Positions 22,692-30,510 of a DNA stretch of 64,000 nucleotides are shown piece by piece. Position 1 is the stretch's first letter. Each line of letters begins with the position of its first letter. Position numbers and translations under genes: made by a program. This DNA is from a virus, in IMG/VR virus record IMGVR_UViG_3300005527_000040, positions 96,726 to 160,725 of that record. The stretch is one strand, 5' to 3'. The notes beneath the pieces are model-generated. The model was not told where the DNA came from. It did no database searches and worked only from the letters and a program-made list of their open reading frames with translations.

Positions 22692-23060
22692 ATGACAAAA
22701 GAAGAAAAGGAAGAGATCAAGTCGCTCCAGCGGCTGGTCTCCTCTCGTGATGAAGAGATCCGCCAACTCCGCAAGGAGTTGGCGGAGGCGGTACGTCCGC
22801 CCAGCCAGCTTGTGCTGTTGCGACGGCTCTCCCGGCTTAGCCCGGGAGAGCAAGCACAAATCACTGTGAACCGCGATCAGTATAATGCGCGGTATCAAGT
22901 GGTGTTCCAAGAGAACGACGTGCGATATGAGGGAGAGGCCAACGCGCTTACCGAAGCGCTGTCATTGGTAGTGATGGTGCTCCGTCAAGAAAAACAAAAG
23001 GAGCTGGAGGAGACAGAGAGGCAGCTCCAGCTCCTCCGCGAGGAGCTGGAGCAGTACTGA
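22692..23060 (+). CDS. coiled-coil hypothetical protein
   Basis: 122 residues. N-terminal coiled coil (MTKEEKEEIKSLQRLVSSRD), a central beta-hairpin ARYQVVFQENDVRYEGEANA, and a C-terminal coiled coil ending EELEQY. Single-gene unit with its own promoter, leader hairpin and terminator. Unknown function. Confidence 0.7.
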   Translation: MTKEEKEEIKSLQRLVSSRDEEIRQLRKELAEAVRPPSQLVLLRRLSRLSPGEQAQITVNRDQYNARYQVVFQENDVRYEGEANALTEALSLVVMVLRQEKQKELEETERQLQLLREELEQY

Positions 23061-23065
23061 TCTCA

Positions 23066-23108
23066 AGCCTGCTCCCCGCCGCAAGGCGGGTCGAGCGGGC
23101 TTTCTCTT
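23066..23108 (+). terminator. intrinsic terminator
   Basis: Two-tier stem: AGCCTGCTC/GAGCGGGCT outside, CCCGCC-GCAA-GGCGGG inside, followed by TTTCTCTT. Confidence 0.85.
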
Positions 23109-23130
23109 GCCTAACTTTGCCCGTAAAGTC

Positions 23131-23138
23131 CCTATAAG
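23131..23138 (+). promoter_or_regulatory. TATAAG-type phage promoter
   Basis: CCTATAAG, then CGTTTGA and a GC-rich leader containing a short CGCGG/CCGCG stem (5 bp) before AGGAG. Confidence 0.6.
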
Positions 23139-23182
23139 CGTTTGAAGCGCGGACCTATTGACGCCGCGATTCAGGAGATAAC

Positions 23183-23533
23183 GTGGCGGTAAACGCGTGC
23201 TATCGGTGTGGGTGCTCACACGAACAGTGTGAGTGCCATCTGCGACGCTCCTCCGGAGAGATCCTCTCTCCGGAGCAAACCGTGGAGGAAGCGGGGAAAG
23301 TCCTCGCTATGCTTCGTCGCTCCCGCCCGCCCTACCGGGTCGGGCAATGGGTCGTGCTCGGAGGTAGTGCCCCCGAGCACCTTCGCGGGGCGGAAGGCCG
23401 AGTCTCGGCCGTTCGCTCTGACGGCTCAATTCTGATCAGGCAGCTCAACGAGACTCCGGTAGAAGTTGAGTCTGCGTGGATCGCCCGCACGGGCACCACG
23501 TGGGACAAACTGGCGAAGGCCAAGGAGTCATGA
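23183..23533 (+). CDS. zinc-finger plus KOW/SH3-like protein, GTG start
   Basis: 116 residues. N-terminus ACYRCGCSHEQCECHLRR is cysteine-rich (CxxC, CxC), followed by a helix, then a barrel-like VGQWVVLGGSAPEHLRGAEG...GRVSAVRSDGSILIR that resembles KOW/SH3 domains. GTG chosen because AGGAG sits 8 nt upstream. A nucleic-acid-binding role would fit both parts. Single-gene unit. Confidence 0.65.
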   Translation: MAVNACYRCGCSHEQCECHLRRSSGEILSPEQTVEEAGKVLAMLRRSRPPYRVGQWVVLGGSAPEHLRGAEGRVSAVRSDGSILIRQLNETPVEVESAWIARTGTTWDKLAKAKES

Positions 23534-23536
23534 GTC

Positions 23537-23581
23537 AGTTACCCCACTCCCCTACCAAGGGGTCGAGTGGGGTAACTTTTT
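23537..23581 (+). terminator. intrinsic terminator
   Basis: AGTTACCCCACTC/GAGTGGGGTAACT stem with a smaller inner CCC/GGG helix and TTTTT tail. Confidence 0.9.
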
Positions 23582-23591
23582 GCCAAAAACA

Positions 23592-23599
23592 CCTATAAG
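23592..23599 (+). promoter_or_regulatory. TATAAG-type phage promoter
   Basis: CCTATAAG, AAGATAG, then leader hairpin and AGGAGG. Confidence 0.65.
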
Positions 23600-23608
23600 A
23601 AGATAGAT

Positions 23609-23626
23609 CGGAAACGGTTGTTTCCG
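23609..23626 (+). promoter_or_regulatory. leader stem-loop
   Basis: CGGAAAC-GGTT-GTTTCCG, 7 bp, 2 nt before AGGAGG of the 23639 gene. Confidence 0.65.
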
Positions 23627-23638
23627 CAGGAGGACCAC

Positions 23639-24085
23639 ATGATCAAGAACGGTGCTGAAGACTTGAACGAGCAGATCAAGAACCTGAGCGAGCAGATCGA
23701 CAAGCAGAAGCGTACCGAAAAGGCGACCGAGAAGTTCTTCGAAAGGCCGGAGGAGCTTCCGGTCCTCATGCCGGTGAGGCCGCAGTCGATGACCGTGAAC
23801 GCGGTCATCGAGTCGATTCTCGCCAAGGGCCCGTTGCCCGAGAGTTCGTTCCGGCAGGTGGTGCTCCTGCTGGCAGGAGCGAACAAGGCGGCGGATTTGG
23901 AGATCTCGATGGCGGTCATGGACCGCATCGAGCGAACGCTTCCGGCGTTCGCCATGCTCATGCAGAAGCGCCTCTCCCCCGAGGAGGCGGAGATCCATGA
24001 ACTGGAACTCCGGCTGCGCAAAGCGCAGCTACAGGTGCAGCTTGACGATCTGGAAATCGTCAAGCACGCCAAGATCAAGGCGTGA
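23639..24085 (+). CDS. helical/coiled-coil hypothetical protein
   Basis: 148 residues starting MIKNGAEDLNEQIKNLSEQI; the ATG is fixed by AGGAGG 6 nt upstream. Coiled-coil N-terminus, Pro-rich hinge (ERPEELPVLMPVRPQ), a central helical bundle and a C-terminal coiled coil (EAEIHELELRLRKAQLQVQL). Single-gene unit; role unknown. Confidence 0.7.
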   Translation: MIKNGAEDLNEQIKNLSEQIDKQKRTEKATEKFFERPEELPVLMPVRPQSMTVNAVIESILAKGPLPESSFRQVVLLLAGANKAADLEISMAVMDRIERTLPAFAMLMQKRLSPEEAEIHELELRLRKAQLQVQLDDLEIVKHAKIKA

Positions 24086-24091
24086 CACTAG

Positions 24092-24132
24092 GTTGATCCG
24101 CCGCCCGCAAGGGCCTGGCGGATCAACTTTTT
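24092..24132 (+). terminator. intrinsic terminator
   Basis: GTTGATCCGCC/GGCGGATCAAC stem with inner GCCC-GCAA-GGGC, tail TTTTT. Confidence 0.9.
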
Positions 24133-24151
24133 GCCAGTAAAAAGTAAAGGA

Positions 24152-24184
24152 GGGCGCCCAGATCAGCAGCACGTCCGGGCGCCC
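24152..24184 (-). terminator. terminator of the giant minus-strand gene
   Basis: GGGCGCCC repeats flanking a 17-nt loop with extra pairing, followed on the minus strand by TCCTTTACTTTTT. Confidence 0.7.
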
Positions 24185-24197
24185 CCCTCTACCTAGC

Positions 24198-27100
24198 TTA
24201 GAATGCCCGACCAGCGCCTTGGTACGCGGGTGCAGCAAGGGGGCGGGAGGTCTGAGACTCTTCCTGCGCCATCTGCGTCTGGTTTAGCATATGGCCTGCT
24301 CCTACCGCCAGCCCGCCAAGGCCCAACGCGGCAGCTCCACCGGCAATCGGGATGGCATTACGGCGCAGGAACCCAGGCTGTTTGGGTGCTTCCGGAGCGG
24401 CTGGCTGGCCCGCGGGTGCTACCGGTGTAGCCGCTCCGGTAGCTGCTACGGGCGTAGCGGCGGGAGATGCAGCGGCTGGGGCAGGAGGAGGAGGCGGCGC
24501 CACTCCCGCTGACTGCTGCGGTGGTGGCGGCGGGGGCGGAGGTGGGGGCGGCGCAGCACGCTGCGGAGGTGGTGGGGGTGGAGGCACTGGGCGCGCTGCC
24601 GCTGCGGGCGGTGGCGGTGGAGCAACAACGCGCCCCGTCTGGTTCTCAAGAGAGAAGCCAGGGGGCAGGGCAGGCCCGGGGGTTACGGGCAGCTGAGCCC
24701 GCGCGGGCGCGGAACTCGCGCCGGAGGCACGAACTAGCTCAGACAACTCTGGAACGCGACCAGCCTCTTGCGTAACCGCTTTTGACTCTAGGTTAGCCAG
24801 CAGCGACTCAACCTGTGGGGACATTTGTCCCGGATCAGGCTTGGGTAGTGACGACGGCGCTGGTCGAGGTGCTACTTGGGTTGCCTCGTTCCCAATAGCC
24901 TCTCGACGCATGCGATCTTGGGAGGCTCGTAGAGCTTCTGCCCTTCGAGTTTCCTTTGCCGCCGCGTCAGCTTGACCCTTTGCTAGAACCTCTGCTTGCG
25001 AAGGTTCAGCGGGGCGCGCAGCAGGCGTGGCGGGGGGCTTAGCTGCGGGCTTAGCGGCAGGCGCAGCAGCGGGCGTAGCAGCGGGCGTAGTGGCTGGAGC
25101 AGTCGCAGGCGAAGTCTTTGGCGCAGGCGGTGCTTTTTCCCAGCCTAGCGCTTGGCGAGCCTTGCGGACCTCAGCGGCTTCTGCCGCTCCGCGCCCAGAG
25201 ACTTCCTTCTTAACTTCGTCGACAAGCTTCTTGTCTTCCGCCCTGGCTGCGGCTCGCGCTGCCTCAGCCTTATCCAGCTTGGCTTTGTACTCCGGGCTGC
25301 CCGTTACGGGGTTTTGCTCACGCTGTTTTGACCTTTGGGCGGCCTCAGACTCCCGCTGTGTCTTACGCGCTGCCGCGGCCTGTTCTTCCCGCTCAATGGC
25401 AGCACGCTCACGCGCCTGACGCTCAGCGGCCCTGGTTCCCGGCTTTACGTCTGAGCGCCCAGCAAACTGTTGGTCTAGCTGGTCCTTACGCTGCTGAATG
25501 CGCGCCTGATCCTTTGCTGTCGCAGCCTCAAGCTTGTTGCGGTCTGCTGCGTCGGCCATTTCCCGCTTAAGTGTATCCCGCGCGGTGTCCTGAGCCTTTA
25601 GGCGAGCTACCTCTTTAGAGGCTGCCTCCGGACCCCGGACCTTTGCTCCCGCAAGCCCTTCTCCGCTCCTAAGCGCCTGTACCTCGGCGCCTAGTTGCTT
25701 AGCTTTTCCTGAAACAAAGTTTCGACCCTGACGGCCAAAGTGAATAGCATCGTCGGCAAACTCCCGCCCTACGTCTTTCAGGGCTCCCAGCGCCTGCCGG
25801 GCAATACCTTTGGCGATCTTTTCCTGCTCCTCATTGGTCATGTACTCCCAGTCGGGGTACATGATCTGAGCAACCTTGACCGCCTGCCGCATGGCCAAGG
25901 CAGCGTTTGCCTTCTTTTCCTTTGACTTGTACTTCATGTAGTCGTGGACGGCGTCAATCGCCTCCGACGCACGGTCAATCTTGCTCTCAACCCAAGGCTC
26001 CGCGTTGTCCCGAACGGATACAGCACCAGAGAGCCGCTTAGACTGATCCGCAAGCCGCTTGAGGTTGCTGACCATCATGTAGCCGGGCGGGTCATTGTGC
26101 TCGGAAAGCACGGACTTTCTGGAGGCTGTCTTTGGGGCTTCCGCCGGAACATAGTCTTCCGGCTTTTTACCGCCGGGAAGAAGCCGGTCGATCCCGCGAG
26201 ATACGGGCTTGATAACGCCCGGAGCAACAAGGGCTAGTCCGCCGATCTCCTGAAGATGGTAATCCTTCATCTTCTTGCCAGCGCCGTGGATTGCGGCTCC
26301 CATGGCCTTAATCCTTGGATCGCTGGCGTGCTCCATCTTTTCGCCAGCAAACTGAGCGATAGACGGGGCCGCTAAAGCAGCAATACCAACGTCGTCTAGC
26401 CGATCAGCAATAAACTCGGCGCGCTCGCTGTCCTTAGCCGCCTTGATGTTATCGCCTTGGATCGAGGCTGCAAAATCGGTAACCGGCGGGATGTCGTCCC
26501 CGACGCCATTCCGCTCACCGTTACGCTTTGCAGGCTGAACCAGCGAGGCAATCTTCAAAGAACCAAAATCGATGTCTTGACCGCTGCTGATGCGCGCAAG
26601 GTTCAGCTCAATGAAGGCGTCGAGTTGTGTTCCACCGACTTTGGCGGCCTGCCCCGAGCCGTATGCCGAGTTCTGCTTAGTCATGTACATTCCGGCTCCA
26701 ACGCCGGCAAGACCAACGGTTGGGGTTACCCACCACGGCAGCTTAAACCCACCGCCCTCAGCTGCCGCAGCGGCTGGTGCGCCTGCGGGCGCGGCCGCTG
26801 CTGGAGCTGCGCCTGCGGCAGCGGCTGGGGGAGGCGGAGGTACCGCTGCGCCCGGAACCGGGGGAGGAGCAGCAGCCGGCACTCGGCTGCCTCCTTCGTA
26901 CTTGACGTGGCCTCCGGACATAAGCCGGTCGCCTGCCCGGGTGGCTTTTACGTCTTGAGTGATGTTAGACAGCTGCTGTGGCGTCAGGCTTGTGCCCTGT
27001 AGGCCGGCCTTGAACGACGCTGCGCTGCGGGCAGATCCTGCGGCTAGTGCGTCACCAGCAGCATGGGCTACGTTCTTAGTGCCCTGAACTGCCCGGCCAG

Positions 27101-28631
27101 CAAGGTTAGCCGTGCCTTGAACAGCCTGCTGACCTGCGCGCACTACCCGTCCGAACATGTTTGCTGCAACGTTGGCAGCCTTTTCCTGCTCTTCAGGCGA
27201 CATCCGGTCCCAGTCTGGGAACACCGCACGCGCCAGCTTTACGGCGTCACCGGCGTAGCGTGGAGTAACCGGCGTGTACGCAAGGCTGGCCTTCTTGTCC
27301 CGGTTTGCCAGGTACAAGCCCGTTCCGCCTGCTGCGAGTAAGCCTCCTCCTACTACAAGCGGCGCATAACCGCCGGATCCGGTTGCCGGGGCAGCAGCTG
27401 GAGTTGCGGCCGGGGCAGCCGCTGGTACCGCCGCTGCACCTTCGTTTTGAACGGCTTGCCGAACGACGTTTTCCCGCTGCGTCCTGCTGGCCTCTGCCGC
27501 TGCGTTAAGATTCTGCTCAAACGCCTTTTCAGCTGCACGCGCCTGATTCTTAGCCTCTGCATCGATAACTGCGGCAGCTTGGGGAAAGCGACCGCTAGGG
27601 TCTGTTGCTGAGGGTCGAAGCGGGGGTGTGTAGCCCGTAGTAGGCGCAGGTTGAACCGGTGTCGCGGCAGGAGACACGCCCCGGGTTGGCGCGGGGATTG
27701 GTGCATGCCCTTGTCCGGCTAGATCTCGCCCACGAGCACGGTAGCCCTGCTGAATCGCGTCGTCTAGGTCCTTGCCACCACGAAGCCCCCCAACCACGTG
27801 CTCTATCGGGGCGCCGCGGCGGGTGCTCTGCGACAGCTCTCCTACAGCTTTGCGAGCGCCGGATACCCCACCCACTACGCGGCTGTTTGCGGCTTCGCGT
27901 GCCTGCTGGGCAATTGCGTTTGCAATGTCTGGCGTAACTTCGTGGCCAGCGGTGGCTAGGCGCTTGGTTAGCCCAGCGGCAACCCGCTTCTCAATATCGG
28001 CCGCAGAAATGGCCAGCTTGGTTACTTCTGCTTTCTTTGATCGCATTGTAGGCTTGCCCTTCTCGGCCGGAGCACGCTCAGGGAGGTTCTTCATGTTGGG
28101 AGTCTCGTCTGCCCATTCCTTCGCCTTCTCTTTTGAGAAGCCAGGAATATGGCCGCCGAATGCGGCGCGCTGCTGACGCTTGGACGTGAAGGGCATCTTA
28201 TTCTCCGAAATCTTTTGGCCGTGGTTCTTCTTATCGAGAACCTTACCCTTAAACTCTTCAACGCCCATCTCCCTCATCGAGCCGAAGAAGCGGGGGTCAT
28301 TATAGTGAGCTAGGTAAGCCGCCTTAGCCGCTTTGGCGTCCTTAAATCCGAGCATCACCTTCTGCTCGTCAAACCGCCTGAAGTCTGGCTTCTTCATCTG
28401 ATCGACGATGAACACGGAGCTGGAGTCGGTATCCGGGCCGACGTAGACATCGACGTGGTCGCCGTCAGTGCCCTCTGTGCGGCGGAAGTAGCCGTAGTCG
28501 TACTTCATCACCGTGGTGCCAGATTCTCCGCTGTGGGGATCCTTCCAATGGCGCGACGACCCTCGCGGGTTTTCGATAGAAATATCGAACCCGTAGAGCT
28601 TTACCCTCTTTTTTATCGGATGTGCGGCCAT
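24198..28631 (-). CDS. 1477-residue InPase-headed giant protein
   Basis: Residues ~1-135 match the InPase (predicted inorganic-pyrophosphatase-like) domain found at the front of phage and plasmid polyvalent proteins: HWKDPHSGES, YDYGYFRRTEGTDGDHVDVY, FIVDQMK...FDEQKVMLGF. A short KRQQRAAFGGHIPGF segment follows (~150). The remainder is Ala/Pro-rich and disordered with three hydrophobic segments (~417-440, 629-650, 1423-1447) and poly-Pro near the C-terminus. A module recurs at ~461-500 (FPDWDRMSPEEQEKAAN) and ~913-950 (YPDWEYMTNEEQEKIAK). Size and membrane segments suit a virion-associated or injected protein; pyrophosphatase activity is not shown. No Shine-Dalgarno is visible. Confidence 0.7.
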   Translation of the reverse strand: MAAHPIKKRVKLYGFDISIENPRGSSRHWKDPHSGESGTTVMKYDYGYFRRTEGTDGDHVDVYVGPDTDSSSVFIVDQMKKPDFRRFDEQKVMLGFKDAKAAKAAYLAHYNDPRFFGSMREMGVEEFKGKVLDKKNHGQKISENKMPFTSKRQQRAAFGGHIPGFSKEKAKEWADETPNMKNLPERAPAEKGKPTMRSKKAEVTKLAISAADIEKRVAAGLTKRLATAGHEVTPDIANAIAQQAREAANSRVVGGVSGARKAVGELSQSTRRGAPIEHVVGGLRGGKDLDDAIQQGYRARGRDLAGQGHAPIPAPTRGVSPAATPVQPAPTTGYTPPLRPSATDPSGRFPQAAAVIDAEAKNQARAAEKAFEQNLNAAAEASRTQRENVVRQAVQNEGAAAVPAAAPAATPAAAPATGSGGYAPLVVGGGLLAAGGTGLYLANRDKKASLAYTPVTPRYAGDAVKLARAVFPDWDRMSPEEQEKAANVAANMFGRVVRAGQQAVQGTANLAGRAVQGTKNVAHAAGDALAAGSARSAASFKAGLQGTSLTPQQLSNITQDVKATRAGDRLMSGGHVKYEGGSRVPAAAPPPVPGAAVPPPPPAAAAGAAPAAAAPAGAPAAAAAEGGGFKLPWWVTPTVGLAGVGAGMYMTKQNSAYGSGQAAKVGGTQLDAFIELNLARISSGQDIDFGSLKIASLVQPAKRNGERNGVGDDIPPVTDFAASIQGDNIKAAKDSERAEFIADRLDDVGIAALAAPSIAQFAGEKMEHASDPRIKAMGAAIHGAGKKMKDYHLQEIGGLALVAPGVIKPVSRGIDRLLPGGKKPEDYVPAEAPKTASRKSVLSEHNDPPGYMMVSNLKRLADQSKRLSGAVSVRDNAEPWVESKIDRASEAIDAVHDYMKYKSKEKKANAALAMRQAVKVAQIMYPDWEYMTNEEQEKIAKGIARQALGALKDVGREFADDAIHFGRQGRNFVSGKAKQLGAEVQALRSGEGLAGAKVRGPEAASKEVARLKAQDTARDTLKREMADAADRNKLEAATAKDQARIQQRKDQLDQQFAGRSDVKPGTRAAERQARERAAIEREEQAAAARKTQRESEAAQRSKQREQNPVTGSPEYKAKLDKAEAARAAARAEDKKLVDEVKKEVSGRGAAEAAEVRKARQALGWEKAPPAPKTSPATAPATTPAATPAAAPAAKPAAKPPATPAARPAEPSQAEVLAKGQADAAAKETRRAEALRASQDRMRREAIGNEATQVAPRPAPSSLPKPDPGQMSPQVESLLANLESKAVTQEAGRVPELSELVRASGASSAPARAQLPVTPGPALPPGFSLENQTGRVVAPPPPPAAAARPVPPPPPPPQRAAPPPPPPPPPPPQQSAGVAPPPPPAPAAASPAATPVAATGAATPVAPAGQPAAPEAPKQPGFLRRNAIPIAGGAAALGLGGLAVGAGHMLNQTQMAQEESQTSRPLAAPAYQGAGRAF

Positions 28632-28698
28632 GCCAATGCGGTGCCCAGCATAACACAGGCTTACGCCAAGCTAAAAGCCCAAGAAACCCGCTATTCCC

Positions 28699-28706
28699 CC
28701 TATAAG
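28699..28706 (+). promoter_or_regulatory. TATAAG-type phage promoter, leaderless class
   Basis: CCTATAAG, CTATTG, ATG of the 28713 gene: the 6-nt spacing seen at 882 and 4499. Confidence 0.65.
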
Positions 28707-28712
28707 CTATTG

Positions 28713-29375
28713 ATGAGCACCAATGTCTCGCTCAACAGCGGTAACCCCGCCGGCGCGGAGCCGAACTCCGCGATTGCCTGCATTGCGGGCATTTTCGTGC
28801 AGGTCTACGGTATTGCCGCCTCGAAGTTCGAGACGGCGTGTGTCGGAACGCGGGTAGCGTTCCCGATGCAACAATTCGTCCAGGAGTTTGTCGCCCAGGC
28901 GGTGAACTCCTGGAAGGGCCCCGATCGGGCGCCCGGGCAGCACTTCATCCAGCTGAAGCTGAACGAGTACATGCTGGGGAAGTTCCTTAGCGGGGTCGGG
29001 CGCCGGACGACAGACCCAAAGGAATACTTCCCCGCTCTGTGGAGGGGAGAAGTGGTTCTGCTCGGCCGGCGAAAGCTGGCCGAACCCACCACTGGAGTGG
29101 CAGTGATCGTGTACACCCGCGAGGCGTACCTCAACGATCCACAGATCGACGAGGCGGGAAGGCGGTGGCTGGACCCGAGGACGACCCACGTCCTTGTGGA
29201 CGTCCTCGCATTCTCGAACACGATCGGCTCCCCGCAGCTTAGCCCGCACCGCTTCGTGCGGAACATGGCTGGCGGCAACAATACCCAGCTCACGGCAAGC
29301 GCCGACGAGCTTCGAGCAGAGGCTCAACTCGTGGCCGCGTACGATGCGAGCTACGTCACGGTCGGCGACGACTGA
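28713..29375 (+). CDS. hypothetical protein, leaderless
   Basis: 220 residues starting MSTNVSLNSGNPAGAEPNSA. Alpha/beta with helix FVQEFVAQAVNSWKG, a strand-rich EVVLLGRRKLAEPTTGVAVI, and an acidic C-terminus. The frame upstream of this ATG is shadow of the giant gene. No Shine-Dalgarno; the TATAAG box is 6 nt away. A minus-strand open frame covers the same bases but lacks promoter and terminator signals. Function unknown. Confidence 0.7.
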   Translation: MSTNVSLNSGNPAGAEPNSAIACIAGIFVQVYGIAASKFETACVGTRVAFPMQQFVQEFVAQAVNSWKGPDRAPGQHFIQLKLNEYMLGKFLSGVGRRTTDPKEYFPALWRGEVVLLGRRKLAEPTTGVAVIVYTREAYLNDPQIDEAGRRWLDPRTTHVLVDVLAFSNTIGSPQLSPHRFVRNMAGGNNTQLTASADELRAEAQLVAAYDASYVTVGDD

Positions 29376-29381
29376 CCACAC

Positions 29382-29422
29382 CGCCCGCTCCCCGGCTTCG
29401 GCCGGGTTGAGCGGGCGTTCTC
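29382..29422 (+). terminator. intrinsic terminator
   Basis: CGCCCGCTC/GAGCGGGCG outer stem, CCCGGC-TTCG-GCCGGG inner stem, TTCTCTT tail. Confidence 0.9.
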
Positions 29423-29446
29423 TTGCCTAGTAATACCGCGTTTTCC

Positions 29447-29454
29447 CCTATAAG
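29447..29454 (+). promoter_or_regulatory. TATAAG-type phage promoter, short-leader class
   Basis: CCTATAAG, CATGT, GGAGG, ATG at 29470. Confidence 0.6.
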
Positions 29455-29469
29455 CATGTGGAGGAAACT

Positions 29470-29610
29470 ATGCGACGAAACCGACGATTGGCTGACCTGG
29501 CGCGTGAGCGTCAGGCAGCGGAAGTTCGTGAGGAGGTCAAGCAAATCGCGCTTGGCCTCCTCGCGCTCGTAGGGCTGCTGGCCACATCGTGGCTAGCGGC
29601 GTTTATCTGA
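29470..29610 (+). CDS. 46-residue single-span membrane protein
   Basis: MRRNRRLADLARERQAAEVR followed by a helix and a hydrophobic segment LGLLALVGLLATSWLAAFI. GGAGG precedes the ATG, and a terminator follows directly, so it is a real single-gene unit despite its size. Residues 7-16 (LADLARERQA) are shared with the ADP-ribosyltransferase at 30507, encoded by an identical 31-nt stretch. Positive-inside topology suggests the shared peptide is cytoplasmic. Confidence 0.7.
   Translation: MRRNRRLADLARERQAAEVREEVKQIALGLLALVGLLATSWLAAFI
29487..29517 (+). repeat. 31-nt exact repeat, copy 1
   Basis: Identical over 31 nt to 30614..30644, in the same reading frame in two otherwise unrelated genes; encodes LADLARERQA. 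Confidence 0.85.
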
Positions 29611-29645
29611 AAGATGGGGAGCCTAACAGGCTCCCCATCTTTTTT
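29611..29645 (+). terminator. intrinsic terminator
   Basis: AAGATGGGGAGCC/GGCTCCCCATCTT, 13 bp, 5-nt loop, TTTTT tail. Confidence 0.92.
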
Positions 29646-29684
29646 GCTTTGCTATCTGTATCCAGACCTAGGTAAACCAAACGT

Positions 29685-29879
29685 ATGAGTCGTTCAGAAC
29701 GCGAGCGGTCCCTTCTTCGTCGGCTACTTGCTATTGCTGTTCACCGGCTTGGTGGGGAAATGCGGGTCACCAAAGAAGAGGTCTTTACCGGCACTTGGGA
29801 GCTGGGGATGGACCACGCAACTCTCCCAACAGTGGTTACCGGATTTCGTGTAGCTTCTAAAGATCGTGATACTCTGTAG
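29685..29879 (+). CDS. small hypothetical protein
   Basis: 64 residues, MSRSERERSLLRRLLAIAVH... Arg-rich N-terminal helix then a short MRVTKEEVFTGTWELGM strand region. No TATAAG box; ribosome site weak. Unknown. Confidence 0.5.
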   Translation: MSRSERERSLLRRLLAIAVHRLGGEMRVTKEEVFTGTWELGMDHATLPTVVTGFRVASKDRDTL

Positions 29880-29887
29880 ATAGGCCG

Positions 29888-29980
29888 GTGAGCAGTTTCT
29901 GCTGCTTCCTGCTCTTTACCGACCCCGAAGCAGAGCAGCGTCAGGGGAAAGACGGCCACCCTTTAGGAGCGCACCTGTGA
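29888..29980 (+). CDS. possible 30-residue mini-protein
   Basis: GTG-started frame VSSFCCFLLFTDPEAEQRQG... whose TGA overlaps the GTG of the next gene (GTGA). Supported only by this coupling and by filling the gap. Confidence 0.25.
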   Translation: MSSFCCFLLFTDPEAEQRQGKDGHPLGAHL

Positions 29981-30165
29981 ACGTCACACGCACCGTCTGG
30001 TACATCAGCTCAGACGAAACGGGAAAGCTGGGCCCGTTTTCTACTCAAGAGCAAGCCTACAGCGCGATCCGCAAAGATCTTTACGCAAGCACAGATCTAG
30101 CAAAGCGCCCATCTAACGTAGTCTTGTGGCCCGAGTACGTATCGAGCGCAGACCCAAAGGGATGA
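29977..30165 (+). CDS. small hypothetical protein, GTG start
   Basis: 62 residues, NVTRTVWYISSDETGKLGPF...; aromatic beta-rich N-terminus of the GYF/SH3-like kind (LGPFSTQEQAYSAIRKD). AGGAG lies 9 nt before the GTG. Followed by T-rich DNA and the next promoter. Unknown. Confidence 0.55.
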   Translation: MNVTRTVWYISSDETGKLGPFSTQEQAYSAIRKDLYASTDLAKRPSNVVLWPEYVSSADPKG

Positions 30166-30181
30166 AATAGCGCTCCTTTTT

Positions 30182-30190
30182 GCCTATCAG
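30182..30190 (+). promoter_or_regulatory. TATCAG-type phage promoter for the ART operon
   Basis: TTTTT then GCCTATCAG, 7 nt, AAAGGA, ATG at 30211. Confidence 0.65.
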
Positions 30191-30210
30191 TAGGTAGAAA
30201 GGAACGCAAA

Positions 30211-30510
30211 ATGTGCATCCTAAACGATAGCGAGAAGGCCGCGGTATCCGCCGCGGTCACCACCATCCTGGAGAAGGGTCTGCCCTTCACGGGTCAGTCG
30301 GTCACGCACGAGTTGCGTGACCGGGGCGTCAACCTCCCTCACAGGGAGATTTCCTCGTACACGCGGGAGATCTTCAACGGCGGAAAGATGCCTGGGTGGG
30401 CTTCCACCCAGGTCGTCCCGGGCCTTGGCCCGGTGATGTACTTCCCGGTCCCGCCGCGTAGCGCGGCGGGGATGGCGGCGGCGAAGCTTCGAAAGAAGCT
30501 GGTCCCGTGA
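30211..30510 (+). CDS. small protein co-translated with the ADP-ribosyltransferase
   Basis: 99 residues. MCILNDSEKAAVSAAVTTIL then FTGQSVTHELRDRGVNLPHR, a helix-turn-helix-like pair, then a strand region (GWASTQVVPGLGPVMYFPVP) and a basic C-terminus. Its TGA overlaps the GTG of the transferase, so the two are coupled. It could be a regulator, antitoxin or targeting partner of the enzyme; none is demonstrated. Confidence 0.65.
   Translation: MCILNDSEKAAVSAAVTTILEKGLPFTGQSVTHELRDRGVNLPHREISSYTREIFNGGKMPGWASTQVVPGLGPVMYFPVPPRSAAGMAAAKLRKKLVP

Noticed and set aside
28707-29381. Long minus-strand frame opposite the 28713 gene
   Set aside because: It has no promoter or ribosome site, whereas the plus frame begins exactly 6 nt after a TATAAG box and is followed by a plus-strand terminator.
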